Shown here: piece by piece, positions 29,901-38,652 of the stretch
Numbering within the stretch: position 1 is the stretch's first letter
Layout: the number at the start of each line of letters is the position of its first letter
DNA from: Thalassospira povalilytica
Lineage (GTDB): Bacteria; Pseudomonadota; Alphaproteobacteria; Rhodospirillales; Thalassospiraceae
Reading direction: 5' to 3'
DNA length: 64,000 nucleotides
Assembly: GCF_002844235.1 (NCBI RefSeq)
Contig: NZ_PGTS01000002.1
Location: forward strand, 682,001 to 746,000
The notes under the pieces: generated by a model
What the model saw: only the letters and a program-made list of their open reading frames with translations
The model's database searches: none
What the model was told of the DNA's origin: nothing
Translations under genes and position numbers: made by a program

Positions 29901-30481
29901 ATCAGGCCCGGTTCCACCAGGTCTTCCAGTTCCTCGCCATGGCGTTGAAGTTCGATATAAAGCCGGTTGCCAAAAATATCCTTGAGCTGCGCAAGACATT
30001 CTTCGGCCTTTTCAACCTGTTCATCGGCCAGCAAGCGGGCCAGCGGACCAGTCGGCCCGCCTGTCAGACAGATGATATGTCCGGAATATTTCCGAATATG
30101 GTCATAAAGCGCCTTGGGCTCGCTCCCGGCTTCGGAGGTCATATGGGCGCGTGACACGATTTTCAGAAGATTGAAATAACCTTCCTTGTTCTGGGCAATC
30201 AGCACCAGTCGATCGGGCATCGGTTCACGGGCAATTTTGCCAACGGCCGGTTTGTCACCAAACCGCTCAACCCCCATCTGGACACCCAGGATCGGCTGCA
30301 CGCCGCCGCCACTCAGTGCGCCGGCAAAGTCAAGAGCACCGAACATATTGTCGGTATCGGTCATCGCAACGGCGGGCTGGCCATCGGCTGCACAAAGTTT
30401 GGCAAGCTCCTTCGTCGTGATGGCACCTTCGGCAAGCGAATAGTTGGTGTGAACACGAAGATGGACGAAACCGTTTTCCAT
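26996..30481 (-). CDS. dnaE: DNA polymerase III alpha subunit
   Basis: 1161 residues, the normal length of DnaE1, the replicative polymerase. N-terminal PHP domain begins FVHLRVHTNYSLAEGAI; the palm holds the catalytic aspartates in VSMPDFDVDFCQDRRGEV; the fingers and tandem HhH follow; an OB fold near the C-terminus reads IRLAGTLINAREM. The first metal-binding PHP residues are partly altered (HTNYS), as in other proteobacterial DnaE that leave proofreading to DnaQ. No intein or frameshift. It may be cotranscribed with lolD upstream. Confidence 0.97.
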   Translation of the reverse strand: MENGFVHLRVHTNYSLAEGAITTKELAKLCAADGQPAVAMTDTDNMFGALDFAGALSGGGVQPILGVQMGVERFGDKPAVGKIAREPMPDRLVLIAQNKEGYFNLLKIVSRAHMTSEAGSEPKALYDHIRKYSGHIICLTGGPTGPLARLLADEQVEKAEECLAQLKDIFGNRLYIELQRHGEELEDLVEPGLIKLAYDHDVPLVATNNCYFPSADMYEAHDVFICIGQGAVVGQEDRWKLTPDHRFKTAAEMRELFADIPEACDNTLLIAKRCSWHVEKIDPILPPFDCGEGRTEVDELRHMSEEGLKGRLEKYVFTEDMSDAEKEEIAKPYWERLDYELGIINQMGFPGYFLIVADFIQWAKDHDIPVGPGRGSGAGSLVAYALLITDLDPLRFSLLFERFLNPERVSMPDFDVDFCQDRRGEVIEYVQKKYGHDRVAQIITFGKLQAKAAVRDVGRVLSIPYGYVDKICKMIPGDPAKPIPLKEGIDMEPDLRRIAREDPDIDRLLSIAMQIEGLYRNSSTHAAGVVIGDRDLDALVPLYRDPRSDMPVTQFNMKFVENAGLVKFDFLGLKTLTVIIEAVNLMRQRKDVPQNFDIGAIPLDDRAAFKLLSAAETVGVFQLESQGMQDVLRGLKPDTLEDIIAVVALYRPGPMDNIPHYIARKHGQEEPDYMHPMLQPILEETYGIMIYQEQVMQLAQIMAGYSLGGADLLRRAMGKKIAEEMEKQRGLFVDGSEKNGVDRAQASDIFDQVAKFASYGFNKSHAAAYALVAYQTAYLKANYPVEFMAALMTLDMHNTEKLAVFKQEVERLEIEILPPCVNNSQVAFSVENHDGVRKIRYALAAVRNVGDAAMESLVAEREANGPFKDITDFASRIDSRAVNKRLLENLVRAGALDCLTPNRKVMFENVDKVIAVAQREMQARNDDQISMFGDSSGFGKDKIRLPDDRDWVPMEKLTEEFSAIGFYLSAHPLDTFGKSIQRIGIAPIKELPARMRAQNKGAIRLAGTLINAREMISKKNGSKFAFVMFSDPTGSFEVAFWAEAWAAYKEIINAGRPVLLIVAAEMREGQLRIQGQRVEDLEQAVAGAAEGIRIRLNRPDPVPEICQLLADAGKGRGLVTLSSVCDDGRMAEIELEDKYKVGPSLIGAIGAIPGVEFAEEI

Positions 30482-30521
30482 CGAAGTCTAACCCCGAAAA
30501 ATAAGACAAAAGGCAGGTAAA

Positions 30522-30551
30522 GCGCCGCTTTGCAAGAATGCGAAGCGACGC
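30522..30551 (-). terminator. Imperfect hairpin between lolD and dnaE
   Basis: 12-base arms at 30522-30533 and 30540-30551 pair with one wobble and one mismatch on the minus strand, followed by CTTTACC. Possible weak terminator or processing site. Confidence 0.35.
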
Positions 30552-30580
30552 TGGAAAGCAGCTTAAAGAATTTTGACCGA

Positions 30581-31315
30581 TTAGGAAAGTTCAGCCCGGT
30601 CAAGTTCGATCAGATGACCGTCGCGCAGGGTCACAACCCGGTCCATCTGGCGCGCCAGTTCCGGGTTATGGGTCGCAATCAGCGACGCCAGACCGGTTTC
30701 ACGCACCAGTGCCATCAACATGCCAAACACCGTATCGGCAGTATGCGGATCAAGGTTACCGGTTGGTTCATCAGCAAACAGCACATCGGGCACATTGGCC
30801 AGCGCACGCGCAATGGCAACACGTTGCTGTTCACCACCTGACAGGCGTGCCGGACGATGATCGGCGCGTTTTTCCAGACCAAGGCACCGCAGAAGTTCGA
30901 GACCGCGTTCTTCGGCCTCGGGCTGTTTCAGCCCATTGATCATTTGCGGCATGACCACATTTTCCAAGGCCGAAAATTCCGGCAACAGATGGTGGTACTG
31001 ATACACAAAGCCGATATGGTTCCGGCGCATTTCAGTCCGCGCAAGGTCTGACAGATCCGTGCTGCGCTTTCCACCAATCGAAACCAGCCCGCCATCGGGT
31101 TTTTCCAAAAGTCCGGCAATCTGCAAAAGCGTTGACTTGCCCGCACCTGACGGACCGACAAGTGCAACAATTTCGCCTTGATGGATTTCAAGATCGACCG
31201 ATTTCAGAATTTCAAGCTGATCCGGCCCCTGATTGAAAATGCGATCAATCTTTTCCAGACGCAGCACGACATTGCGCGAACGCTGTTCAGCAGTGGTTTT
31301 GATAAGATCACTCAT
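30581..31315 (-). CDS. lolD: Lipoprotein-releasing ABC transporter ATP-binding protein
   Basis: 244 residues. LolD powers extraction of mature lipoproteins from the inner membrane. Walker A is [11 protein letters not shown], the signature is [15 protein letters not shown], Walker B is [12 protein letters not shown] and the H-loop is ATHNPELA. The ATG at 31315 overlaps the 3' end of the permease gene by 8 bases, so the two are coupled. Confidence 0.95.
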   Translation of the reverse strand: MSDLIKTTAEQRSRNVVLRLEKIDRIFNQGPDQLEILKSVDLEIHQGEIVALVGPSGAGKSTLLQIAGLLEKPDGGLVSIGGKRSTDLSDLARTEMRRNHIGFVYQYHHLLPEFSALENVVMPQMINGLKQPEAEERGLELLRCLGLEKRADHRPARLSGGEQQRVAIARALANVPDVLFADEPTGNLDPHTADTVFGMLMALVRETGLASLIATHNPELARQMDRVVTLRDGHLIELDRAELS

Positions 31316-32558
31316 AACGCAGGGCCTCCACCGGATCGAGGCGTGATGCGCGCCATGCCGGATACACGGTCGCAAGGAACGACAGGCTCAGTGACATGAT
31401 GCAAACCATTACCACTTCGCCAACATCCATATCTGCCGGAAGCTGCGACAGGAAATAGATCTCGGCGTTAAACAGATCGGTTCCGGTCAGGCTCTGGATG
31501 AACTGACGGATATTTTCGATATTCAGACAGAACAGAACACCGATGATCAGGCCACTGATCGTACCCAAGACACCAATTGATGCCCCGGCCAGGAAAAAGA
31601 CCTTCATGATCGACTGGCGGGTTGCACCCATCGTCCGCAGGATCGCGATATCGCGCCCCTTGTCCTTTACCAGCATCACCATGCCCGAAATGATATTAAA
31701 GGCCGCGACCAGAATGATCAGCGTCAGGATCAGGAACATGACATTGCGTTCCACCTGAAGCGCGTTAAAGAATCCGGCATTGGATTGCTGCCAGTTTACA
31801 AGGCGCAAACTTTCACCGGAAAGAGTTGTCAGCAACTGGTCCATGGTATCGTCAAGCGCCGATATATCATCAAGCATCACTTCGAAATGCGTGATCTTTT
31901 CGGGCAGACGGAAATAGACCTGGGCTGCTGATAGCGGCATGAAGATAAAGCCGCTGTCATATTCATACATGCCGATGTCAAACAGGCCGGCGACCTTGTA
32001 TGCGCGCACCCGCGGCACGGCACCAAATGCCGTCACATTGCCCTTGGGCGATATCAGATTGACCGTATCGCCAACTCCGACCCCAAGTTTCATGGCAAGA
32101 CGTGCGCCCATGATCACGGTGTCATCGCCCTTGAAATCATCAAGGGATCCGAAAACGATGTTGTCGGCAATGGTTTTGCGTTTCTTGACGTCTTCGGGGC
32201 GCATGCCGCGCACAATTGCACCCGATGCGCGACCATTCTTGGACGCCATAACCTGGCCTTCGACCACCGGCACCGTCATCATGACATTGCCGTTTTCAGC
32301 AATCTGCTTTTCGATCTTGGCATAATCACCAATGCCGCCATTGCCCTGGGCATAAACTGAAATATGCCCATTCAGCCCCAAAATACGGCCAAGCAATTCG
32401 GCGCGGAAACCGTTCATCACCGACATCACGATAATCAGCGTTGCAACACCAAGCATGATGCCAAGCAACGAAAAGATGGCGATGACGGAAACAAAGCCTT
32501 CCTGCCGACGTGGACGCAGGTAGCGGAAGGCCACCATACGTTCGAACGGACTGAACAT
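31308..32558 (-). CDS. Lipoprotein-releasing ABC transporter permease (LolC/LolE family)
   Basis: 416 residues with four membrane segments: one N-terminal, a large periplasmic domain (about 50-265), then three C-terminal. The N-terminus [20 protein letters not shown] and the end [18 protein letters not shown] are family hallmarks. Only one permease gene accompanies lolD, so the transporter is probably a homodimeric permease (LolF-type) rather than the LolC-LolE heterodimer of enterics. The start at 32558 matches the family; the frame extends upstream without conserved sequence. Confidence 0.92.
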   Translation of the reverse strand: MFSPFERMVAFRYLRPRRQEGFVSVIAIFSLLGIMLGVATLIIVMSVMNGFRAELLGRILGLNGHISVYAQGNGGIGDYAKIEKQIAENGNVMMTVPVVEGQVMASKNGRASGAIVRGMRPEDVKKRKTIADNIVFGSLDDFKGDDTVIMGARLAMKLGVGVGDTVNLISPKGNVTAFGAVPRVRAYKVAGLFDIGMYEYDSGFIFMPLSAAQVYFRLPEKITHFEVMLDDISALDDTMDQLLTTLSGESLRLVNWQQSNAGFFNALQVERNVMFLILTLIILVAAFNIISGMVMLVKDKGRDIAILRTMGATRQSIMKVFFLAGASIGVLGTISGLIIGVLFCLNIENIRQFIQSLTGTDLFNAEIYFLSQLPADMDVGEVVMVCIMSLSLSFLATVYPAWRASRLDPVEALRYE

Positions 32559-32635
32559 GGGCAATCTATCCTTGTGGAAGCGGGTCGGGAAACGGTTTGA
32601 ACAGGTTAAGATATATCCAGAACCGGAAATGGCAA

Positions 32636-32657
32636 CGGGGCAGCAATCGCTGCCCCG
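32636..32657 (-). terminator. Hairpin between proS and the Lol permease gene
   Basis: CGGGGCAGC (32636-32644) and GCTGCCCCG (32649-32657) pair perfectly over 9 bp with a 4-nt loop. There is no T-run on the minus strand, so it may be a processing or Rho-related structure. Confidence 0.4.
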
Positions 32658-32672
32658 CTTGAACAAGGTCTA

Positions 32673-33992
32673 TCAGGCGCTGATCTGGTTCAGAGCCGCT
32701 TCGAAAGTGACTTCTGTTTTTTTACCGGTTCTGCGGTTTTTCAATTCGACAACACCGTTTTTAAGGCCCTTCGGACCGATCACGATCTGCCATGGCAGAC
32801 CGATCAGGTCCATATCGGCAAACTTGCCGCCAGCACGGATATCGCGATCATCATAAAGAACCTCGATACCGGCATTGGTCAGTTTGGCATAGGCATCTTC
32901 ACAGGCGGCATCGCATTCGTCATCGCCCGTACGCAGGTTGATCAGACCAACCTTGTAGGGTGCAACCGCATCCGGCCAGACGATGCCGTTTTCATCATGC
33001 GATGCTTCGATCAGCGCGCCAACCAGACGCGAAACGCCAATACCGTACGACCCCATCATGACCGGTACTTCCTTGCCATCCGGGCCCAGAACAGTCGCGC
33101 CCATCGGTTCGGAATATTTGGTGCCAAAATGGAAGATATGACCAACTTCGATACCGCGCGTCGCAATCAGGTCGTCGCCGGAAATCGGGCTGTTGTCCGC
33201 ATCGTGCTTTTCTTCGGTCGCGGCATAGTCAACCAGCGTACCCTGCACCCAGTTTTCAAGTGCAGTACGGTCATTAAGGTCAACGCCCTTGCCGCTCAGA
33301 TCTTTGTCCAGCCACTTCTTGTCGCAGAAGACTTCGCTTTCGCCGGTATCGGCAAGAATGATGAATTCGTGGCTCAAATCACCGCCGATCGGCCCGGTAT
33401 CGGCCACCATCGGGATCGCCTTGACACCCAGACGGGTAAAGGTGCGGCAATAAGCCAGGAACATCTTGTTATAGGCGTGACGCGAACTTTCGTAATCGAT
33501 ATCGAAAGAATAGGCATCTTTCATCAGGAATTCACGACCACGCATCACGCCAAAGCGCGGGCGGATCTCGTCGCGGAATTTCCACTGAATATGATACATC
33601 AGTTGCGGCAGCTGCTTGTAGGAGCGGATATCCTTGCGGAAGATATCGGTGATCGCTTCCTCGTTGGTCGGACCAAACAGCATCTTGCGATCATGACGGT
33701 CGGTGATACGCAGCATCTCAAGACCGTAATCGTCATAACGACCACTTTCCTGCCACAGCTCGGCCGGCTGAATGGTCGGCATCAGCAATTCGTTGCAACC
33801 AACGGCGTCCTGTTCTTCACGAACGATCTGCTCGATCTTTTTGAGAACACGGTAACCAAGCGGCAACCATGAATAAATCCCGGCCGTGAGCTGACGGACC
33901 ATACCGGCACGCAGCATCAAACGATGAGAAGCAATCTGTGCTTCTGACGGGGTTTCCTTCAGGGTCGGCAGGAAGAACTGGGAAAGACGCAT
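32673..33992 (-). CDS. proS: Prolyl-tRNA synthetase (short alphaproteobacterial type)
   Basis: 439 residues, class II synthetase. [30 protein letters not shown] opens the protein (split here as [19 protein letters not shown] and onward), motif 2 is in [20 protein letters not shown] and motif 3 in [15 protein letters not shown]. The E. coli enzyme has about 570 residues because of an INS editing domain between motifs 2 and 3; here that region is only about 70 residues, as is typical for alphaproteobacteria, so a separate YbaK-type deacylase may edit Ala-tRNA-Pro. The ATG at 33992 matches the family start. Confidence 0.95.
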   Translation of the reverse strand: MRLSQFFLPTLKETPSEAQIASHRLMLRAGMVRQLTAGIYSWLPLGYRVLKKIEQIVREEQDAVGCNELLMPTIQPAELWQESGRYDDYGLEMLRITDRHDRKMLFGPTNEEAITDIFRKDIRSYKQLPQLMYHIQWKFRDEIRPRFGVMRGREFLMKDAYSFDIDYESSRHAYNKMFLAYCRTFTRLGVKAIPMVADTGPIGGDLSHEFIILADTGESEVFCDKKWLDKDLSGKGVDLNDRTALENWVQGTLVDYAATEEKHDADNSPISGDDLIATRGIEVGHIFHFGTKYSEPMGATVLGPDGKEVPVMMGSYGIGVSRLVGALIEASHDENGIVWPDAVAPYKVGLINLRTGDDECDAACEDAYAKLTNAGIEVLYDDRDIRAGGKFADMDLIGLPWQIVIGPKGLKNGVVELKNRRTGKKTEVTFEAALNQISA

Positions 33993-34191
33993 CAATGCCT
34001 CGTGATGATCAAATCTGAATATTTGGGTGTTTGAATACCTTGCCCGGAAAATGCGACAGAGCTGCCCGAAACGCAAGCCGGAACTTCGGTTATCTGGTCC
34101 CCGCCCAAATAAGGTTCACATGCAATTGAATGCGGACCCTAATTTTCAATGATGGCAAAACTGCGATGACCAAAGTTCCAACATCGTCAGG

Positions 34192-34749
34192 TTACCGGAA
34201 ACCCGCCGCACGGCATGCCGCAATCAATTCATCATCATAGGCATTATCGCCCAGCGGCTGGTCATTGAAATACACCCTGCCATTGCGATAGGTGATTTTG
34301 CCAACCGATTGCTCGCCGCTCATGCCGCTTGGTACTGCGATGCCACTATATTCAAAGAAATCCAGTGTAACCGGAAATTCGATCTGTTTGGGCAGGGATT
34401 TGGTGATGTCGCTGCCCCCGTCCAGATCGGCGCCGACAACCTTGTTGCCGTGAACATCGACGCCGGGTTTGTAGGCAACATCATCATCGGGAACATGCTG
34501 TACCAGGGCCTTGCAGGCTGATCGTGACACAATGATTTTGGGCTTTTCGGTTTCCGTACCGGCACCCGCGGGGTCGGCATCGCCCGATACCGGCTCATCC
34601 TGTTTGGTTGGCAGCGGGGATTCGGACTGCGCCAATGCCGAACATATCGGCCACGTCACCAACAATGATACGGCAACAGCCGCCAATAGTCTGATTTTAT
34701 GACCAAAACCACGGCTTAACATAGGTTCGACCAATGGAATATTATGCAT
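34192..34749 (-). CDS. Exported protein of unknown function
   Basis: 185 residues. An N-terminal signal peptide is clear (KIRLLAAVAVSLLVTWPICS, then ALA before QSE), followed by an acidic, low-complexity linker to about residue 65. The folded part, about 70-185, holds two Cys residues (SACKAL and the C-terminal ACRAAGFR) that could form a disulfide, and motifs YKPGVDVHGNKVVGADL and VGKITYRNGRVYFNDQPLG. I do not recognise the family. It lies between proS and a gene-free stretch on the same strand. An ATG at 34722 would give a more standard signal peptide. No function can be assigned. Confidence 0.75.
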   Translation of the reverse strand: MHNIPLVEPMLSRGFGHKIRLLAAVAVSLLVTWPICSALAQSESPLPTKQDEPVSGDADPAGAGTETEKPKIIVSRSACKALVQHVPDDDVAYKPGVDVHGNKVVGADLDGGSDITKSLPKQIEFPVTLDFFEYSGIAVPSGMSGEQSVGKITYRNGRVYFNDQPLGDNAYDDELIAACRAAGFR

Positions 34750-35037
34750 CTCTTAGTTTCACCCTATCTGTGTGCACTGCAGCATCGAAACATTTGTGAA
34801 GTTTGGTCAAAACAGCTTGCATAAAACTGAAACATGTGGCTTTTTAGTCCTCCGCTTTCGACGCAAGATCGTTGCGGAAGGCGTATCGCAGCCGCTCATA
34901 AAATTGCGGGAGGCTTTGTTGCCAATAAGCATACAAGAAGCAGGCGCGACGTCGAATTAAAACCTGTGCCAAGAAGCCCAGGTCTTAGGAGGAAGCATAA
35001 AAAGATTACGGGAAAACAGCTATAAAAATAGCATCTT

Positions 35038-35068
35038 AGCAAGATCCTTGTGATCTTGCTTTTTTTTT
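35038..35068 (+). terminator. Strong terminator without an assigned gene
   Basis: AGCAAGATC (35038-35046) and GATCTTGCT (35052-35060) pair perfectly over 9 bp with a 5-nt loop, followed by eight or more T. The upstream plus-strand transcript is unknown. Confidence 0.85.
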
Positions 35069-35111
35069 GCCCGCCGCTTTGATCCCGGTTCTCCTTGCAG
35101 CATAAAATGAC

Positions 35112-35141
35112 AAAACCCCGCAGCATTTCGTGCGGGGTTTT
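35112..35141. terminator. Bidirectional terminator downstream of the DUF1467 gene
   Basis: AAAACCCCGCA (35112-35122) and TGCGGGGTTTT (35131-35141) pair over 11 bp with an 8-nt loop. On the minus strand it ends the transcript of the gene at 35183-35422. Confidence 0.85.
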
Positions 35142-35182
35142 CTGTTGGTGGGCCTGTTTTGGTGGTTTGACCGCACCCGGTA

Positions 35183-35422
35183 TTATTTTGGCGGACGGAC
35201 TTCGATCATGCCGCTGGTGATAACGAAAACCGCAACCACCCAAAGGATCGCGGAAATCAGGCTGGTTGCCAGCACCTTTTTCCACATATGGGCTTTTTGC
35301 GGGGCGCCGCTGTCATGACCCGGTTCAACATTTTCTGCCCGTTTCACACCAAACGGCAGCACCATGAACAGCACCAGCCACCAGATAACGATGTAAACCA
35401 GAAGTCCCGAAAACCAGTTCAT
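35183..35422 (-). CDS. DUF1467 family small membrane protein
   Basis: 79 residues with two membrane segments: about 5-24 (GLLVYIVIWWLVLFMVLPFG) and 52-71 (TSLISAILWVVAVFVITSG), joined by a polar loop with KRAENVEPGHDSGAPQKAHMWKK. The early VYIVIWWLVLFMVLPFGV sequence is the mark of DUF1467, a family mainly found in alphaproteobacteria, usually beside mce and proS as here. Function unknown. Confidence 0.85.
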   Translation of the reverse strand: MNWFSGLLVYIVIWWLVLFMVLPFGVKRAENVEPGHDSGAPQKAHMWKKVLATSLISAILWVVAVFVITSGMIEVRPPK

Positions 35423-35517
35423 GAAGATCTCTTTTGATGGTGGTGCGGATAGGACGGGCAGGATGGATGCGCCCTGCCCGATTGGTCGGATGATGTCAAA
35501 TGATGATTTACGCGGGC

Positions 35518-35922
35518 TCAGACCTGTTCAAGTTCGACCAGTGTGCCGTTGAAATCCTTGGGATGCAGGAACAGTACCGGCTTGCCATGCGCGCCGATCT
35601 TCGGTTCCCCGTCACCCAGCACACGCGCACCACTTGCCTGAAGCTTGTCGCGCGCAGCCAGGATATCGTCGACTTCATAACACACATGATGAATGCCGCC
35701 CGACGCGTTCTTTTCCAGAAATCCCTTGATCGGTGAATTGTCCCCCAACGGATATAGCAATTCGATCTTGGTGTTGGGCAATTCGACAAACACAACGGTT
35801 ACGCCGTGATCGGGTTCGTCCTGTGGCTCTGATACCTTGGCCCCCAGGACATCACGATATTGCGCGATCCCTGCTTCAAGGTCCGGTACGGCAATGGCGA
35901 CATGGTTCAGCCGTCCAATCAT
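35518..35922 (-). CDS. mce: Methylmalonyl-CoA epimerase
   Basis: 134 residues, vicinal-oxygen-chelate fold. It interconverts (2R)- and (2S)-methylmalonyl-CoA in propionate and branched-chain breakdown. LNHVAIAVPDLEAGIAQYR at the N-terminus carries the first metal His, GGIHHVCYEVDDI the second, and LVELEQV the final Glu. The glyoxalase-like fold is shared with gloA, but this sequence and the context rnj-mce-DUF1467 fit the epimerase. No mutase gene is in the window. Confidence 0.93.
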   Translation of the reverse strand: MIGRLNHVAIAVPDLEAGIAQYRDVLGAKVSEPQDEPDHGVTVVFVELPNTKIELLYPLGDNSPIKGFLEKNASGGIHHVCYEVDDILAARDKLQASGARVLGDGEPKIGAHGKPVLFLHPKDFNGTLVELEQV

Positions 35923-36068
35923 GGTCTTGCTCCTGCGAATATGATCAGCCCGATCACCGACAATCTAGGATAGGCAGACGCCAAAAGACAATTCCCCATT
36001 TCGTCGCAAGGGTTATTATCCGCGCGCCCGCCCAATGAACTGTGATCAGGGTCGCATTGATTTGCCCA

Positions 36069-37745
36069 TCAGCCCTTTTCGGTTACCCGCACCAGATGGA
36101 CTTCGATCAATGGCCGTTTGCCAAGGCGCTGGCGTACCGGACGACGCAATGCCTGACGTACGGCAAGGATAACCGCCGCATCATCAAGGACCTCGTCATC
36201 ATTAAGCTGATCAATCCGGTTGCCGATTTCCGCCGCAAAATGATCAAGCCGCGTCTGGTCATCGGGTTCATCAAACAGGCTGGGCGCGGTGATCATCGGA
36301 TCGTTCACCATCTCGCCAAACTGGTTCAGGACCACGGTGACAAACATGACACCGTTCCAGACAATCCGGTTACGGTTGCGGATGGTATCGGCATCACGTT
36401 TCAGCAGCCGTCCGCCATCAAGGGCAAGAATTCCCGCATCCGCCACGCCAATCACATGCGCATTGCCCGGTGACAGCTGGATGACCGTACCGTCATGGGG
36501 AATGACCTGTTCGGGGATCTGGCATTCCGCCCCCAATGCCGCCTGTTCACACAGATGGCGGGTTTCACCATGCACCGGCACCAGAATTTGCGGGCGGGTC
36601 AATTGATACATCCGTGTCAGGTCTTCACGTCCCGGATGGCCAGATACGTGGATCGGCTCATCGCGGGCGGTAATGACCTTGATCCCGCGCCGGATCAAAA
36701 GATTCTGGATATAGCCGATGGATTTTTCATTCCCCGGAATTTCGCGGGCGGAAAACACAACCGTATCACCCGGATCAAGTTCCACTGTCGGATGGTCGCC
36801 CTTGGCAATCCGTGAAAGGGCCGCGCGCGGTTCGCCCTGCGATCCGGTACAAATCAAAAGCACCTGATCCTTGGGGACTTCCATTGCCTCTTCGTCGGAC
36901 AAAAGGTTCGGATAGCCGGTAAGGTAACCGACTTCGCGGGCCGCTTCTGTCACGCGATTAAGTGATCGCCCGGCAAGTCCGACGCAACGGCCATTTTCAT
37001 GCGCGGCTTCGATCACTGACTGCACGCGGGCAACGTTGGTCGCAAAGCAGGCAACCGCAATGCGTCCTTGCGGATGTTCGGCAAACAGGGTCGACAGGTT
37101 CTTGGCGACTTCACCTTCCGAACCGGTTTTGCCTTCGGAAAAGACATTGGTTGAATCGCACACCAGCGCCATGACGCCTTCGTCGCCCAGTGCTTCAAGC
37201 TTTTTGACGTCGGATGCTTCGCCGATCTGGGGATCGGGATCAAATTTCCAGTCGCCAGTATGAACGATCAATCCCTTGGGCGTGCGGATGGCAAGCGCAT
37301 TGGGTTCAAGGATCGAATGGGTCATCGTGACAAATTCGATGTCAAAGCAGCCCAGCTTGAACCGGCCGCCAAGTTCGATCACATGGATCGGCACCTGATC
37401 GGCGAAATCGGTTTCGGCAAGCTTGGCCTTAAGGAATTCGGCGGCAAACGGCGTTGCATAGATCGGGCATTTCAGCCGCGGCCAAAGATATGGCACAGCC
37501 CCAAGGTGATCCTCGTGGGCATGGGTCAGAACAAGACCAAGCAGCTTGTCCTTGCGGTCCTCGATAAAGGACGGGTCGGGCATGACAACATCAACACCCG
37601 GAAGCCCTTCCTCGCCAAAGGAAACCCCCATATCAACCATCAGCCACTGGTCATCGTAGCCATAAAGGTTCAGGTTCATGCCAATTTCGCCCGAACCGCC
37701 AAGCGGCACGAACAACACTTCGTCTTTTGGCAAATACAAATCCAC
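36069..37745 (-). CDS. rnj: Ribonuclease J
   Basis: 558 residues from the GTG at 37745. A metallo-beta-lactamase/beta-CASP nuclease with 5'-to-3' exonuclease and endonuclease activity for mRNA decay and rRNA processing. The metal motif HAHEDH is at residues 75-80 (LVLTHAHEDHLGAVPY), and the beta-CASP part includes ICTGSQGEPRAALSRIA and HVSGHPGREDLTRM. Alphaproteobacteria commonly have both RNase J and RNase E. AAGGA lies about 9 nt before the GTG; an ATG at 37793 is possible but has a GC-rich sequence rather than a spaced ribosome-binding site. Confidence 0.93.
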   Translation of the reverse strand: MDLYLPKDEVLFVPLGGSGEIGMNLNLYGYDDQWLMVDMGVSFGEEGLPGVDVVMPDPSFIEDRKDKLLGLVLTHAHEDHLGAVPYLWPRLKCPIYATPFAAEFLKAKLAETDFADQVPIHVIELGGRFKLGCFDIEFVTMTHSILEPNALAIRTPKGLIVHTGDWKFDPDPQIGEASDVKKLEALGDEGVMALVCDSTNVFSEGKTGSEGEVAKNLSTLFAEHPQGRIAVACFATNVARVQSVIEAAHENGRCVGLAGRSLNRVTEAAREVGYLTGYPNLLSDEEAMEVPKDQVLLICTGSQGEPRAALSRIAKGDHPTVELDPGDTVVFSAREIPGNEKSIGYIQNLLIRRGIKVITARDEPIHVSGHPGREDLTRMYQLTRPQILVPVHGETRHLCEQAALGAECQIPEQVIPHDGTVIQLSPGNAHVIGVADAGILALDGGRLLKRDADTIRNRNRIVWNGVMFVTVVLNQFGEMVNDPMITAPSLFDEPDDQTRLDHFAAEIGNRIDQLNDDEVLDDAAVILAVRQALRRPVRQRLGKRPLIEVHLVRVTEKG

Positions 37746-37826
37746 TGACCGTAATCCTTTATTTTCGACGCTCAGATCAGGGGCGTAAAACATGCCCGCC
37801 CCCGGCGCAAACCTGATCAGGTCTGA

Positions 37827-38618
37827 TCAGGCCTGTTTGGCGATCTTGTCGCTGTTGCGACGATAAATCATCAAAAGACCCAACATGGTCAGATCGCCGT
37901 GCAAATGTTCAATTTCATCTACAGCCTTTGCAAATAGCGGCGCAAGTCCGCCGGTTGCCACGACTTTGATATAATCAAGATTTTGCTGTTTCCGGATCCT
38001 TGCCAACAGGCCTTCAATCATCGAGACATAGCCCCAATAGACACCTGACTGCATGGCTTCGACGGTGTTTTTCCCGACCACATTGCGCGGGGCTTCGATG
38101 GCAACCATCGGCAACTGGGCGGCTGCCATATGCAATGCCTTGATCGACAGATTGACCCCCGGGGCAATCACCCCGCCCAGATAATCACCATTGCCATCAA
38201 CAACGTCAAAGGTCGTGGCTGTCCCGAAATCAAGCACGACCAGCGGCCCGCCAAACAATTGATGGGCGGCAACCGCGTTGACAAGACGGTCGGCACCGAC
38301 TTCGCTGGGGCGATCCATGATGATCTTCATATCAAGATCAACCGCAGGATCGCCGACCACCATCGGTTCGACACTGAAATAACGGCGACACAGGGTCTTG
38401 AGGCTGAATTCCGCAGCCGGAACCACAGTTGCGATGATGGCACCTGTAATCGCATCAACCGGCACATTTGCCAGCGCAAACAGATGATGGAGCCAAACCC
38501 CCAATTCATCGGCCGTACGTTCGGTGGTGGTTGAACAGCGCCACTGCCCCTTGATGGTATCACCATCAAAAACAGCAAAGACGATGTTGGTGTTCCCGGC
38601 GTCAATCGCAAGCAACAT
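37827..38618 (-). CDS. coaX: Type III pantothenate kinase
   Basis: 263 residues of the ASKHA fold. It phosphorylates pantothenate, the first step of CoA synthesis. The phosphate-binding loop AIDAGNTNIVFAVFDG is at the N-terminus, GADRLVNAVAA carries the catalytic Asp, and VVLDFGTATTFDVV follows. Type III enzymes are not inhibited by CoA. Its neighbour birA is the usual one; the fused BirA-CoaX form of some bacteria is here two genes 34 bases apart. Confidence 0.95.
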   Translation of the reverse strand: MLLAIDAGNTNIVFAVFDGDTIKGQWRCSTTTERTADELGVWLHHLFALANVPVDAITGAIIATVVPAAEFSLKTLCRRYFSVEPMVVGDPAVDLDMKIIMDRPSEVGADRLVNAVAAHQLFGGPLVVLDFGTATTFDVVDGNGDYLGGVIAPGVNLSIKALHMAAAQLPMVAIEAPRNVVGKNTVEAMQSGVYWGYVSMIEGLLARIRKQQNLDYIKVVATGGLAPLFAKAVDEIEHLHGDLTMLGLLMIYRRNSDKIAKQA

Positions 38619-38652
38619 GATGCTTACAGGCCTCCGCTAAATCGCAAGGTAA

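Larger units (their letters stand above)
34750..35182 (+). other. Gene-free stretch with orphan transcription signals
   Basis: 433 bases without a convincing gene. It ends in a strong plus-strand terminator (35038-35068), though no plus-strand gene precedes it. A purine-rich AGGAGG at 34988-34993 has no ATG, GTG or TTG at proper spacing. Two overlapping plus-strand frames of 62-63 codons (34772-34960, 34834-35025) lack a ribosome-binding site and any recognisable sequence. A non-coding RNA is possible; I do not recognise 6S, tmRNA, SRP or RNase P motifs. Confidence 0.5.

Noticed and set aside
34772-35025. Two small plus-strand frames as possible peptides
   Set aside because: No ribosome-binding site at their starts and no recognisable features; kept only as a possible non-coding transcript.
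37812-37831. CCTGATCAGG repeats at the end of coaX
   Set aside because: Two adjacent short palindromes at a stop codon; too small and overlapping the gene end to support a function.
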